NCBI GenBank assembly: GCA_038250905.1 | Contig: JBBSBV010000023.1 | Location: 3,802 to 67,801 of the forward strand | Reading direction: 5' to 3' | Origin: JAENVU01 sp038250905 | Lineage (GTDB): Bacteria; Actinomycetota; Acidimicrobiia; IMCC26256; JAENVU01 | DNA: 64,000 nucleotides | Shown: positions 9,327 to 18,096 of the stretch, one piece after another | How the letters are laid out: every line of letters starts with the position of its first letter | How positions within the stretch are numbered: position 1 is the first letter of the stretch | The notes under the pieces: model-generated | Seen by the model: the letters and a program-made list of their open reading frames with translations, nothing else | The model's database searches: none | Told to the model about the DNA's origin: nothing | Made by a program: the position numbers and the translations under genes

Positions 9327-10616
9327 TCAGTCCGATGGGGTCTGCCGCGGCGGACGGCTGGTGATGCGACGCGACCATCTGATGAGTGGCCGCTCGACGA
9401 TCCAATAGGTGAGCGCAGCAGCCACAACGCTGAGCGCGAGCACAACCGGCATTTGGACTCTGTACACATCGGGCAAGTACCCACTTCGGGTCCACCGCGC
9501 GACGACGTTCTTGAACGGTACGTGCCACAGATAGATGCCGTAGGCAACCGTTCCGAGCAGGACCATCACTCGGGTCCTGAGGAATCCCCGGACCCGGCCG
9601 CCCAACTGCACCCCGAACACTGCAGGGGTCAACAGGAACACGGCACTGATTCCCAGTGCAACCGACAATGCAACCGCTTGCAGACCCGATACCGGCGTCA
9701 ACTCTCCGGCGGGGATGTCGAGCCGGGTGGCGGTCACGAACCCGATGAGGGCACCGCCCCACGCGACGCCGGGGTGGTCGCCCAAGAAATGAACGGTTCG
9801 GGGTTGCCGGTCCGAATCGCCCCTCGCGCGCAAACTGGCCAACGCCAGCATCATGCCGAGAGCGAACCAGTCCATGAAACAGAGAATGGATGCGATCGCC
9901 TGATCCGGTGCAAACCACTGTCCGGTGGGTTTCGGAATCACGCCGATGCTCTGGTGGATCAGGAATCGGCCGAAGAGACCGAGCAGGTAGATCCCGGTGA
10001 CACCCCACGCCAATCGGCGGTACCGCATTCCCGGGCCGCCACGATCTGCCCACGCGCGCAGCGCGGCAGCGATGAACGGCAGGAGCGCATAGAAGCTGAT
10101 CTCGATGACGAGAGTCCATGCCACGCTGAGCCCGGCAAAGGTCAGCCCCTCGCGGTAGTTCTGCAGCAGCGCGAAGTACGTGACGGCATTGGTGACACTG
10201 CCGATCGTGACCACACCGAGAACGACGCTGGCCACGCTGAGCACCACCCAGTACGCGGGGAAGATCCGAAAGATGCGCCGAATCCAGAACGGAACCGATC
10301 GGGGCATGGCGCGCCCGGAGATCGACGCCGCGGCGAACGGCCGGTACAGCAGGAATCCGGAGATGAGAAAGAAGACGCACACGCCAAACGGGCCGACGCG
10401 ATCGACCCAGCGCCACCCTTCCGCCGACATCCACGTGGGTGGAAACGCGCGGGTGACATGGAACAGCAACACCAAGAGCGCGGCCATCGCACGCAAGCCG
10501 TCGAAGCAGTCGAAGTGAACCGTCGAGCGCTCGACGTTCAGGCCGTTCTCCGCTGCCCATTCGGTGCTCAACGCCGTTTCCGCAGGGAACGACGGCCGGC
10601 GCCGCTCGGCATCCAT
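9327..10616 (-). CDS. Membrane acyltransferase of the Acyltransferase_3 (OafA/YrhL) family
   Basis: The 429-residue protein has the diagnostic FDGLRAMAALLVLLFHV segment with the catalytic-type His at residue 53, followed by about ten membrane helices. The family moves acetyl or other acyl groups onto extracytoplasmic glycans. A 35-residue cytosolic N terminus precedes the first helix. Base composition is visibly lower in GC and codon choice less biased than in the neighbours, which may mark a more recent acquisition. Upstream of the ATG there is TAACTT six bases away, hinting at a leaderless start, but weakly. Confidence 0.88.
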   Translation of the reverse strand: MDAERRRPSFPAETALSTEWAAENGLNVERSTVHFDCFDGLRAMAALLVLLFHVTRAFPPTWMSAEGWRWVDRVGPFGVCVFFLISGFLLYRPFAAASISGRAMPRSVPFWIRRIFRIFPAYWVVLSVASVVLGVVTIGSVTNAVTYFALLQNYREGLTFAGLSVAWTLVIEISFYALLPFIAAALRAWADRGGPGMRYRRLAWGVTGIYLLGLFGRFLIHQSIGVIPKPTGQWFAPDQAIASILCFMDWFALGMMLALASLRARGDSDRQPRTVHFLGDHPGVAWGGALIGFVTATRLDIPAGELTPVSGLQAVALSVALGISAVFLLTPAVFGVQLGGRVRGFLRTRVMVLLGTVAYGIYLWHVPFKNVVARWTRSGYLPDVYRVQMPVVLALSVVAAALTYWIVERPLIRWSRRITSRPPRQTPSD

Positions 10617-10688
10617 GCGGCAAAGTTATCGAACCGGCGCACGACTCGGCCCGAGGCGCACCGACCGTCACCGTCGGCGACGCGCGGC

Positions 10689-11615
10689 TCAGGCGGTGGT
10701 GAGGTCGTACGGGAACGCGGCGAGGGTCTCGGTGATGATCGCCACCTGCTCCTCGTCGAGCCGCGACTTCCATCGCTCGGGCTGATCCTGGGCCTTCCGT
10801 TGGGTGTGGTACCCGGAACCCTCGCGGTCGGACTCGGCCAGATACCGCTCGGTCGCGTCGCCCCACGCCAACCCGACGTCGGCCAGCAGCTTGCGGGCCT
10901 GCATCTGCGGATCGACGCAGAGCACCTCGTGCCGGGCGCGGATCCACTCGGGGTGGCGCGCCGCCACCTCGCGCAGCGACGCGGAGCCGACCCCGTAGAC
11001 GAAGGCCTGACGTCGGATCAGCGGTGCATCCGGCGGGGGCGGCTTCACGTTCCAATGGGCCTCGGAGTACCTCCCCAGCCCGGTGAGCGCGCGCGGGTCG
11101 TTGCCGAATCCGAGTTCGCTCCAACTGGCCAGTGCGTTGAGTGGGTGGCGCTCGACGATCACGACCGTCGGCGAGAACCGCTGCGCGATCCACTCCACGC
11201 TCCACTCGGCCCGCACCGATTTCGCCACCACGTGGTCGCAGTCGGCGACCGCCACGCGGGGTTGGGCCAGCGCCGCGATCAGTCGCAGCCCCGGCGAGAT
11301 CCGGCCCTCGAGCCACGCGTCCCACCGCTGGCTCACCGGTGAGCGCCGGTACTGGCGCCAGGCGAGTCGGTTGCGGATGGTCGTGGCGCGTTCCCCGCCG
11401 GCCAGCGCGCCGGCCCACAACCGTTCCATGTCCGGTGCGGGATCGCCGGGCGCGAGCACCGGCATGATGAAGCTGCCCCGCCGGGCGCGGAACGCGAACG
11501 GGTCGTGGTCGCCATCGGGTTCGTGCACGTATGCAGTGCGCGGCGCCCGGCCGAGGATGTTGCCCACCCAACTCGTCCCCGATCGCGGTAATCCGACGAT
11601 CAGGACCTTGGCCAC
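10689..11615 (-). CDS. Sulfotransferase family protein
   Basis: The 308-residue protein opens with the PAPS 5'-phosphosulfate-binding loop GLPRSGTSW (residues 8-16), followed by a helix and a later VIVERHPLNALASW segment resembling the 3'-phosphate-binding motif (Arg..Ser). Such enzymes transfer sulfate from PAPS to a hydroxyl, here probably a sugar. The start is GTG at 11615. It lies nine bases downstream of the GT2 gene at 11625-12428, so the two are likely one transcript. PAPS synthesis genes are not in the window. Confidence 0.8.
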   Translation of the reverse strand: MAKVLIVGLPRSGTSWVGNILGRAPRTAYVHEPDGDHDPFAFRARRGSFIMPVLAPGDPAPDMERLWAGALAGGERATTIRNRLAWRQYRRSPVSQRWDAWLEGRISPGLRLIAALAQPRVAVADCDHVVAKSVRAEWSVEWIAQRFSPTVVIVERHPLNALASWSELGFGNDPRALTGLGRYSEAHWNVKPPPPDAPLIRRQAFVYGVGSASLREVAARHPEWIRARHEVLCVDPQMQARKLLADVGLAWGDATERYLAESDREGSGYHTQRKAQDQPERWKSRLDEEQVAIITETLAAFPYDLTTA

Positions 11616-11624
11616 CCGGTCAGA

Positions 11625-12428
11625 TTAAGCGAGGAAGCGCGCGGTGGCTTCCCGCCACGCGATCCGGCCCTCTTCGCGGTTCTCGGCCTTGCCGTGTGCG
11701 GACACACCGTTGTGGTACACAAGTCCGCCGTAGACCGTGCCGATCACGCCGGGACCACGCACCTCCGAGGCCTCGATCAACGCCACCTTCGGTTCCTCGC
11801 GTCGGGTGATCAACTCGCCGACGTCCCACGACTCCCCGTGCACGAAGTCGTCGCTGGTCCGCCACGCGGAGCGGATGAACGTGTGGTGGCGTTCGCGAAA
11901 GGTCCGGGTGCGCATCGCCATCATGCTCGGGTGCGCGAACGACCGGTAGAGCCGACCGCCCACCACCTCGTTGCCGGCCTCGAGGTGGCCGCGCAGGATG
12001 TCGAGCCAGTCTGCGGTGACGGGGAAGGCGTCGACGTCGAGGGTGACGAAGTACTCGGTGCGCACGCGCGCGGTGGCCATGTCCATCGCGGGACCGTGCC
12101 CGAGGTTGATCGGCAGTCCGAACCACCGGACGCCGGCCGTCTTCAGGAACTCCCGGGACCCGTCGGTGGACGCGTTGTCGGCGACCACGACCTCGGTCCC
12201 CGGAGGCGAGAACCGGGCCACCGCGTCGAGCATCGTCCGCAGGTAGTCGAGGGTGTTCCAGTTCACGGTGAGCACGGTGAACCGGCCCGGGGCCAACTCG
12301 GTGGGACGCACTGCCCGCACCGATCGGCTCGCACGGGAGGCGCTCTTTCCGAGCACGCGCATGCCGTGGAACTTCGCGTCCGACAGCAGGGTCTGCACAC
12401 GCGCGCGGTTGGCGGTTGGGCTGGTCAT
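11625..12428 (-). CDS. GT2 family glycosyltransferase with DVDAFP motif
   Basis: The 267-residue protein has the GT-A start FTVLTVNWNTLDYLRTML, then VVVADNASTDGSREFL, and the metal/donor-binding DxD variant TLDVDAFPVTADW near residues 132-144. It is clearly related to the first domain of the 602-residue protein at 15269-17077 (shared HGPAMD, DVDAFP, GxxVYHNG signatures). The ATG at 12428 is preferred to the upstream frame start at 12530, which would run into the divergent gene's promoter. It lies immediately upstream of the sulfotransferase gene. Confidence 0.82.
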   Translation of the reverse strand: MTSPTANRARVQTLLSDAKFHGMRVLGKSASRASRSVRAVRPTELAPGRFTVLTVNWNTLDYLRTMLDAVARFSPPGTEVVVADNASTDGSREFLKTAGVRWFGLPINLGHGPAMDMATARVRTEYFVTLDVDAFPVTADWLDILRGHLEAGNEVVGGRLYRSFAHPSMMAMRTRTFRERHHTFIRSAWRTSDDFVHGESWDVGELITRREEPKVALIEASEVRGPGVIGTVYGGLVYHNGVSAHGKAENREEGRIAWREATARFLA

Positions 12429-12533
12429 CGTGGTGTCGGTGCCTCTCGGACGGATCGCGACCGGTTCGGCGAGAAGGTAGCCGGGACGTCTCGGCGGGCC
12501 GATGGGACCGGTGGGCCTCGGCCCGGCCACCTA

Positions 12534-12539
12534 TATAAT
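12534..12539 (+). promoter_or_regulatory. Consensus -10 box, probable leaderless start
   Basis: A perfect TATAAT lies 10 bases before the ATG at 12550. Transcription would start within a few bases of the ATG, so the mRNA would have essentially no 5' leader. No Shine-Dalgarno sequence precedes the ATG, and no clear -35 is seen. Confidence 0.6.
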
Positions 12540-12549
12540 CCGCGCCCTG

Positions 12550-14487
12550 ATGGGGACCTCCGCCGTGCCGCCATCGCCATCCGCAGCCCCCGAACCAGTA
12601 GCCGGACGCGCCGAGGACCCGTTCATCTTCGTGCTCGGCCACGAGCGCTCGGGCACCACCATGCTGCGGGCGATGCTCGACTCGCATCCCGACCTGGCGG
12701 TGCCGCCCGAGGCCCATTCGGTGGTCCACCTGCTGGGCCATCAGGTACGCCCGCTCGACCTCGACGAGATCCTCACCGCGTTCGCGCACGACAAGTATTT
12801 CGCCGACTGGCAGCTTGCGCCCGCGGATCTCGAGTTCCTCCGCACCGATCCCCGGGTCCGCACCCGGGCCGACGCGATCGCCGGCCTGTACGCGGCGTAC
12901 GCCCGAGCCCACGACAAACCGCGGGTGGCCGACAAGACCCCGAGCCACCTCGCGGAGATGCAACTCCTCGCCGAGCGGTTCCCCAACGCGAAGTTCCTCC
13001 ACATCGTGCGCGACGGTCGCGACGTCGCGGCCTCGATGGTCACGATGAACTTCGGTTCGTCGGAGTTCGCGCACGCGGCGCGCATCTGGCGACTGCGCAT
13101 CGTGCGCGCCCACGAGCTCGGCCGGTCGCTCGGTCCCGACCGGTACTGCGAGATCCACTACGAGGACCTGGTCGCCGATCCCGTCGCCACCCTCCAGGCG
13201 GCCTGCGCGTTCCTCGACCTCCCGTACGACGACGCGATGTTGCGATATCACGAGCGCGCCGAGGAACTGCTCGACGGCGTACGGCACACCCACCACATCC
13301 AGGGGATCCGCCGGCCGCCGACCCGTGGTCTGCGCGACTGGCACGTGGACGTCTCCCCTCACGACCTCGCCGTCTTCGACGAGATCGCGGGCGAGGCGCT
13401 CGACGTCCTCGGCTACCCGCGTTCCGGGCTCCGTCGTTCGCGTCGCGCCCAGATGGAGGCCACCCGGGTCAACGTGCGCATGCGCGCCCGTCGGATCCGG
13501 CGCGTGTATTCGCGCCGCATCGGTCGCCGGGTGCGCGCGCTGGTCCCGGGCCGGACCGACCCCGGTGCCACGCCCCGCCCCGCGGCCGATAGGGACCCAC
13601 CACCGGGCTTCGTCGCCGATCCCCCGGACCTCGACCTGTCGGTCGTGATCCCCGTGCACGATGCCGGGGCGACGATCGACGCGCAGTTGACGGCCCTGAC
13701 CGCGGAGGTCGCTCCGGTCAAGTGGGAGATCGTGGTCGTCGACAACGGATCCCACGACGGCACCGTCGGCATCGTCGAACAGTGGGCCGCGCGCGATCCG
13801 CGCGTACGGCTCGTCCATGCGGCCGATGTGGCCGGCGCCGCGCACGCCCGCAACGCGGGCGGTCGCGTCGCGAGGGGTCGGAACCTCGCGTTCTGCGACG
13901 GCGACGACATCGTCGCGGTCGGTTGGGTGGCGGCTATGGCCGCCGCGCTCGACGTCCACGAGTTCGTCGGCGGTCCCGTCGAACTGCACCGCCTCAACCC
14001 GCCGTGGTTGGTGACGGCGAAGGGCACCACCGGGACCGACGGCCTCGTCTGGTTCGACGACCTGTTCCCGTTCGCCAGTTCGTGCAACCTCGGGATCCGT
14101 CGCGACCAGTTTCTCGCGCGCCGCGGATTCGACGAGACCCTGACCGTGGCCGAGGACGTCGAACTCGCGATGCGGCTCCATCTCGCCGGAATCACGCTCC
14201 ACTACGAACCGGCCGCCGCGGTCCACTACCGCTACCGCCAGACCCGGACCGAGCTCTACACCCGAGCCCGGGCCTACGGTGCCGGACGTCCACTGATCGC
14301 CGAACGGTTCCGCGCCGCGACCGGCACCCAACCCGCACGGTTCCAGGGGTGGCGCAACTGGGCGTGGCTCGTGCGCCACCTCGGGTTGCTCGGCACGCGC
14401 ACCGGCCAGGCCCGTTGGCTCTGGACCGCGGGCGGGCGGGTCGGCTCGCTGCGGGGATCGTGGACGGTGCGGCGGCTCTACCTCTGA
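12550..14487 (+). CDS. Bifunctional sulfotransferase-GT2 glycosyltransferase fusion
   Basis: This 645-residue protein joins two enzymes. Residues 24-290 are a sulfotransferase: 5'-PSB loop GHERSGTTM (30-38) and 3'-PB motif HIVRDGRDVAASMV (about 152-165). An Arg-rich linker follows (about 295-350). Residues 358-640 are a GT-A/GT2 domain starting LSVVIPVHD, with the metal motif DGDD at 450-453 and a C-terminal HYRYR segment. The GT half is a paralogue of the separate gene at 17194-18078. The ATG at 12550 is chosen because of the TATAAT ten bases upstream. A single chain could both extend and sulfate a glycan; that is inference. Confidence 0.85.
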   Translation: MGTSAVPPSPSAAPEPVAGRAEDPFIFVLGHERSGTTMLRAMLDSHPDLAVPPEAHSVVHLLGHQVRPLDLDEILTAFAHDKYFADWQLAPADLEFLRTDPRVRTRADAIAGLYAAYARAHDKPRVADKTPSHLAEMQLLAERFPNAKFLHIVRDGRDVAASMVTMNFGSSEFAHAARIWRLRIVRAHELGRSLGPDRYCEIHYEDLVADPVATLQAACAFLDLPYDDAMLRYHERAEELLDGVRHTHHIQGIRRPPTRGLRDWHVDVSPHDLAVFDEIAGEALDVLGYPRSGLRRSRRAQMEATRVNVRMRARRIRRVYSRRIGRRVRALVPGRTDPGATPRPAADRDPPPGFVADPPDLDLSVVIPVHDAGATIDAQLTALTAEVAPVKWEIVVVDNGSHDGTVGIVEQWAARDPRVRLVHAADVAGAAHARNAGGRVARGRNLAFCDGDDIVAVGWVAAMAAALDVHEFVGGPVELHRLNPPWLVTAKGTTGTDGLVWFDDLFPFASSCNLGIRRDQFLARRGFDETLTVAEDVELAMRLHLAGITLHYEPAAAVHYRYRQTRTELYTRARAYGAGRPLIAERFRAATGTQPARFQGWRNWAWLVRHLGLLGTRTGQARWLWTAGGRVGSLRGSWTVRRLYL

Positions 14488-14502
14488 CGCGGCCGCGACG
14501 CG

Positions 14503-15225
14503 CTACTTCGCCGCGCCGCCCTGGAGGCGGCGCCGCAAGCGACCGACCATGCCGCGTGCCTTGCGGCGCGCCGCCTGCCCGCGTAGCGCGAGCGGTTGGT
14601 GGAACTGCTGGCTCATCCATTCCTCGTCGAGTGACCCCGACCCCAGGCGCCGGAACGCGACCCACTGGGTCCCGACGCGGATCCGCTCCCACCGCGGGTC
14701 GTGCTCGAGGTAGCGGCGCAACTCGTAGGGCGCCGCGAGGTGGGTGTCGTCGACGACGAGCGTGCCGCCCGCGACGAGATGCGACGCCGCGTAGTACCAG
14801 TCGAGCTGCGGGAACGGGAACCCATGGCAGCCGTCGACCATGACCAGATCGAGATCGCCGATGTCGAGCCGGGGCAGGGTCTCACTCGAGGACCCGGCTT
14901 CGAACGCGACCCGGGCGGTGGAGATCCCGTGCGCGTCACACCACTCGCGCACGCCCTGTCCCTCGGACTCGTCGAGGAACACCGCCGTGTGCTCGGTGCC
15001 GAGCGCGGCGAAGACGATCGTGGTCGCGCCACACCCCGTCTCCAGCGTGCGCTGCCCGGCCGACACCGTTGCCGCGAGGAACTCGAGACAGTCGGCCGCG
15101 GCCGCCCAGACACCACCGGGCGCGCCGTCGTGGACGGTCGGGTGGTCGGTTGCGAGTTTCGTGATCGCGTCGCGGGCAGCTGCGGGCCCGGAGGCACCGG
15201 CCGGTGGAGGGGAGACTTCCGACAT
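14503..15225 (-). CDS. SAM-dependent methyltransferase (Methyltransf_24-like)
   Basis: The 240-residue protein has motif I TLETGCGATTIVFAAL (about residues 58-73) and a later LDLVMVDGCHGFPFPQLDWYY region typical of class I methyltransferases acting on small molecules or sugars in glycan clusters. The C terminus is strongly basic. The ATG at 15225 is preferred to the upstream frame start because the extra part is low-complexity; AAGGAACGG lies just upstream. It follows the double GT gene by 43 bases and converges on the fusion gene with 15 bases between stops. Confidence 0.75.
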   Translation of the reverse strand: MSEVSPPPAGASGPAAARDAITKLATDHPTVHDGAPGGVWAAAADCLEFLAATVSAGQRTLETGCGATTIVFAALGTEHTAVFLDESEGQGVREWCDAHGISTARVAFEAGSSSETLPRLDIGDLDLVMVDGCHGFPFPQLDWYYAASHLVAGGTLVVDDTHLAAPYELRRYLEHDPRWERIRVGTQWVAFRRLGSGSLDEEWMSQQFHQPLALRGQAARRKARGMVGRLRRRLQGGAAK

Positions 15226-15268
15226 CAGGATCCGTTCCTTCTCGGTCACCGGCGCGAGCCGGCGGCGG

Positions 15269-17077
15269 TCACTTCGCGGCGGCCGGCACTTCGGGGGCCG
15301 CGCCAGTGGGATCGGCGAGCCCCCAGCCGCCCAGCCGGGCGCGCCGGAGTTGCGCTTCCACGATCCCGAGCTTGGCCATCTGCCGGGCCCGCACCGTGGA
15401 GTTCTTCGCGAGCGCGCCGTTCTTGAGCCATGTGAGCCCGCCGTAGTGCCGGAACTTCGTCCGCCATTCCGCGGGCATCTCCTTCCACGTGAGGCCGGCG
15501 TCGACGAGCGCCTGGAAGTAGGTGGCGCCAACGTCGAACGAGGTCCCGACGGTGCCCGAGGTGGGGTCCTTGACGTCACGCGACTGGAACGTCGCTTCGA
15601 CGACGCCCCGCACCTGGTGGAGGTCGAGCAAGAGCAGCCACGGGCTCGGACGGTTGGCCAGCCGGCGGGTGGCCCCGGTGACGGGGTGCACGTATACCCC
15701 GCTCGGGTTCAGCATGCGGCCGCACACCAGCGCGGCGCCGGTTTCCTCGGCCATCGTGACGATGTCCGAGAGCCAACCCGATTCCCGGTACTCGACGTCG
15801 GAGTCGGAGAACACCGCGAACCGCGAGGTGCACGACGCGAGCCAGCTGTCGATCCAGTCGGCGTGGGTGCGGCCGCCCGCGGCTTCTTCGAGCGTGAGCC
15901 AGCCCAACGCCTCCCACGCCCGCAGCAGCGCCACCGATCCGTCGGTCGATCCGGCGTCGCCGACCTTGAGTTCGAACGGCCGGCCCGCGTACTTGCGCAT
16001 CGACCGGATGCAGAGTTCGGTCACATGGGCGGTGTTCAAGGTGGCGACGTGCACCGTGACCGACGGTTCGCCCGGCATCGTGACGGTTGCGGCCCGCACC
16101 GCGTCGGCACCGACGGGGAACGTTCCGGGGGCGCGGCCGTCGAGATGCTCGGCCACCGCCTCGAGCCACGCGCATTCGGCATCGCCGAGCGTGAGACCGT
16201 CGATCTTGATGTCGGAGCGCAGCCGGGTCGAGGCGCCGTTGTGGTACACGAAATCGCCGAACACCGAACCGAGTTGCAGCGGACCCCGGACCCGGGTGCG
16301 AGAGAACGCAGCGATGCGGTCCTTGCCCTCGCGCACCGTGATGCTCTCCCCGGTGTCCCACTCGTCGACGCCCATCCGCTCGGGGTCCCAGGTGCCGATG
16401 TGGGGCGTGAACGTGTGCCGGCGCTCCGCGAAGACGGCGGTGCGCATCGCGAGGCAGCACGGGTGGATGTACCCGCGGGCCGCTTCGGCGCCGGCGACGG
16501 TGCGTCCGTGATGCAACGGTTCGAGGAGGGTGTCGAGCCAGCCGGGTGCGATCGGGAAGGCGTCGACGTCGAGCGCGACCACGAACTCGGTACGGCTCAT
16601 GAGGAACGCGAGGTCCATCGCCGGCCCGTGATAGATGTTCTGGGGCAGGAGCAGACAGCGCACGCGGCCCTCGGCCCGGCAGGCGCGGAGGAACTCCCGG
16701 CTGCCGTCGTTGGACCCGTTGTCGATCACGAGGACCTCGCGGATGCCCTGGGACGGCCCGCCGAACTCCTCGATCGCGCGCAGCACGTCGCGCAGCAGGT
16801 CCATCGAGTTCCAGTTGACGATGGCAATGGTCACGCCGGACCGGAGCCGGATCCCCGGGATCCGCGACCGGGCGCGCAGGACCACCTTCAGGCGGAGCAG
16901 GCGGAAGACCAGGTTGAGTGGTCGGTTCAACGCCGCGTCGTCGGCGATGCTCGACTCCCAAGGGGCGATGAATCCGCCACGATCGATCCCGCGCGCCCGT
17001 CGGGTGCTCGCGCTGATCGCACGCCACGCCGCCGTCGGGATCGCGGTGATCGCAGCCAGCGTTCGGGAGCGACTCAT
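15269..17077 (-). CDS. Double-domain GT2 glycosyltransferase
   Basis: This 602-residue protein contains two GT-A domains in tandem. The first (about residues 80-320) runs from VTIAIVNWNSMDLL through DVDAFPIAPGW and ends near FVYHNGAS. The second (about 350-560) starts VTVHVATLNTAH, has GDAGSTDGSVALL, and carries FSDSDVEYRESGW as its DxD region. Tandem GT2 domains usually mean two sequential transfers or a polymerising enzyme. A TACAGT element sits eight bases before the ATG at 17077, suggesting leaderless transcription. The first domain is paralogous to the gene at 11625-12428. Confidence 0.82.
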   Translation of the reverse strand: MSRSRTLAAITAIPTAAWRAISASTRRARGIDRGGFIAPWESSIADDAALNRPLNLVFRLLRLKVVLRARSRIPGIRLRSGVTIAIVNWNSMDLLRDVLRAIEEFGGPSQGIREVLVIDNGSNDGSREFLRACRAEGRVRCLLLPQNIYHGPAMDLAFLMSRTEFVVALDVDAFPIAPGWLDTLLEPLHHGRTVAGAEAARGYIHPCCLAMRTAVFAERRHTFTPHIGTWDPERMGVDEWDTGESITVREGKDRIAAFSRTRVRGPLQLGSVFGDFVYHNGASTRLRSDIKIDGLTLGDAECAWLEAVAEHLDGRAPGTFPVGADAVRAATVTMPGEPSVTVHVATLNTAHVTELCIRSMRKYAGRPFELKVGDAGSTDGSVALLRAWEALGWLTLEEAAGGRTHADWIDSWLASCTSRFAVFSDSDVEYRESGWLSDIVTMAEETGAALVCGRMLNPSGVYVHPVTGATRRLANRPSPWLLLLDLHQVRGVVEATFQSRDVKDPTSGTVGTSFDVGATYFQALVDAGLTWKEMPAEWRTKFRHYGGLTWLKNGALAKNSTVRARQMAKLGIVEAQLRRARLGGWGLADPTGAAPEVPAAAK

Positions 17078-17085
17078 GGATCGCT

Positions 17086-17091
17086 ACTGTA
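17086..17091 (-). promoter_or_regulatory. Putative -10 element, probable leaderless start
   Basis: On the minus strand TACAGT ends eight bases before the ATG at 17077, the spacing typical for actinobacterial leaderless genes. No ribosome site is visible between it and the ATG. Confidence 0.45.
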
Positions 17092-17193
17092 GGCGGCCGA
17101 TCCAGCGCCGCTTTCCGGGGCTCCCGAGCTGTCCGGCCCCGAATCCGGCGCCCGCTTCGACCGCCTCCGCTCCTGATCCGAAAGGATCCCCAC

Positions 17194-18078
17194 GTGACCG
17201 CCGACTCGTCCGCCGTCGAGCTCTCCGTGATCATCCCCGCCCACAACGAGGCCGCCGTCATCTCGTCCCAGCTCGACGCGCTGAGCGCGCAGACCTGGGA
17301 CGGGACCTACGAGATCCTCGTGGTCGACAACTGTTCGACCGACGAGACGGCGGCCGTCGTGCTCGCGCACGCAGCGCGCCACCCGGAGTTCCGGCTCGTG
17401 ACGGCGTCCGAGTTGCCCGGTCGCAACTACGCCCGCAACGTCGGGATCGCGGCGAGTCGCGGGCGGAGCTTCGCGCTGACCGACGCCGACGACATCGTGG
17501 GCGCGGGCTGGCTCGCCGCGATGGGCGACGCACTCCGCGACCACGAGTTCGTCACCGGTCCACTCGAGCTCGACCAACTCAATCCGCCGTCGCTCGCCGC
17601 GTCCCGCGGCCGACGGCACGAATGGAAGTCGCCGACCTTCGCCAACGTCTTCCCCGCCGCCCACGGCAACAACATCGGGATGCGGCGCGCCGCGTTCGAA
17701 CGGATCGGTGGCTTCGACGAGGACCCGAGGCTCCTCGGGTCCGAGGACATCGAGATCTCGATGCGCGCCTGGTTCGACGGCATCCTCCTCCACTTCGCGG
17801 TCGACGCCGTGGTGCACTACCGGTACCGCACCGACGCGCACGTGCTCTGGCAGCAGGGATTCCGCTACGGGAAGTCGCGCCCGATGCTCGTCCGCAAACT
17901 CACGGAGGCCGGTCGGCCCCGGCCACCCCGGTTCGCCGGTTGGCGGTCGTGGGCGTGGCTCGTGGCCCATCTCCCCGACCTGCGGGTCCCCGAACGACGG
18001 GCCGCGTGGGTCTGGGTGGCCGGCAATCGGCTGGGCCAGCTCAACGGATCGATCCGCTATCGCTGCCTGTTCATCTGA
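17194..18078 (+). CDS. GT2 family glycosyltransferase
   Basis: The 294-residue protein is a single GT-A domain: LSVIIPAHNEAAVI at the N terminus, VVDNCSTDETA, and the metal motif DADD at residues 97-100. The end (HYRYR, GWRSWAWLV, GQLNGS) matches the C-terminal half of the fusion protein at 12550-14487 over its whole length, so the two are paralogues. The start is GTG at 17194 with AAAGGA eight bases upstream. It is divergent from the double GT gene, with a short shared promoter region. Confidence 0.85.
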   Translation: MTADSSAVELSVIIPAHNEAAVISSQLDALSAQTWDGTYEILVVDNCSTDETAAVVLAHAARHPEFRLVTASELPGRNYARNVGIAASRGRSFALTDADDIVGAGWLAAMGDALRDHEFVTGPLELDQLNPPSLAASRGRRHEWKSPTFANVFPAAHGNNIGMRRAAFERIGGFDEDPRLLGSEDIEISMRAWFDGILLHFAVDAVVHYRYRTDAHVLWQQGFRYGKSRPMLVRKLTEAGRPRPPRFAGWRSWAWLVAHLPDLRVPERRAAWVWVAGNRLGQLNGSIRYRCLFI

Positions 18079-18096
18079 ACGCACCCGCGCGGACGA

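Noticed and set aside
9271..11571. A 766-residue minus-strand frame
   Set aside because: It overlaps the acyltransferase and sulfotransferase genes in another frame and shows only scrambled Arg/Pro sequence.
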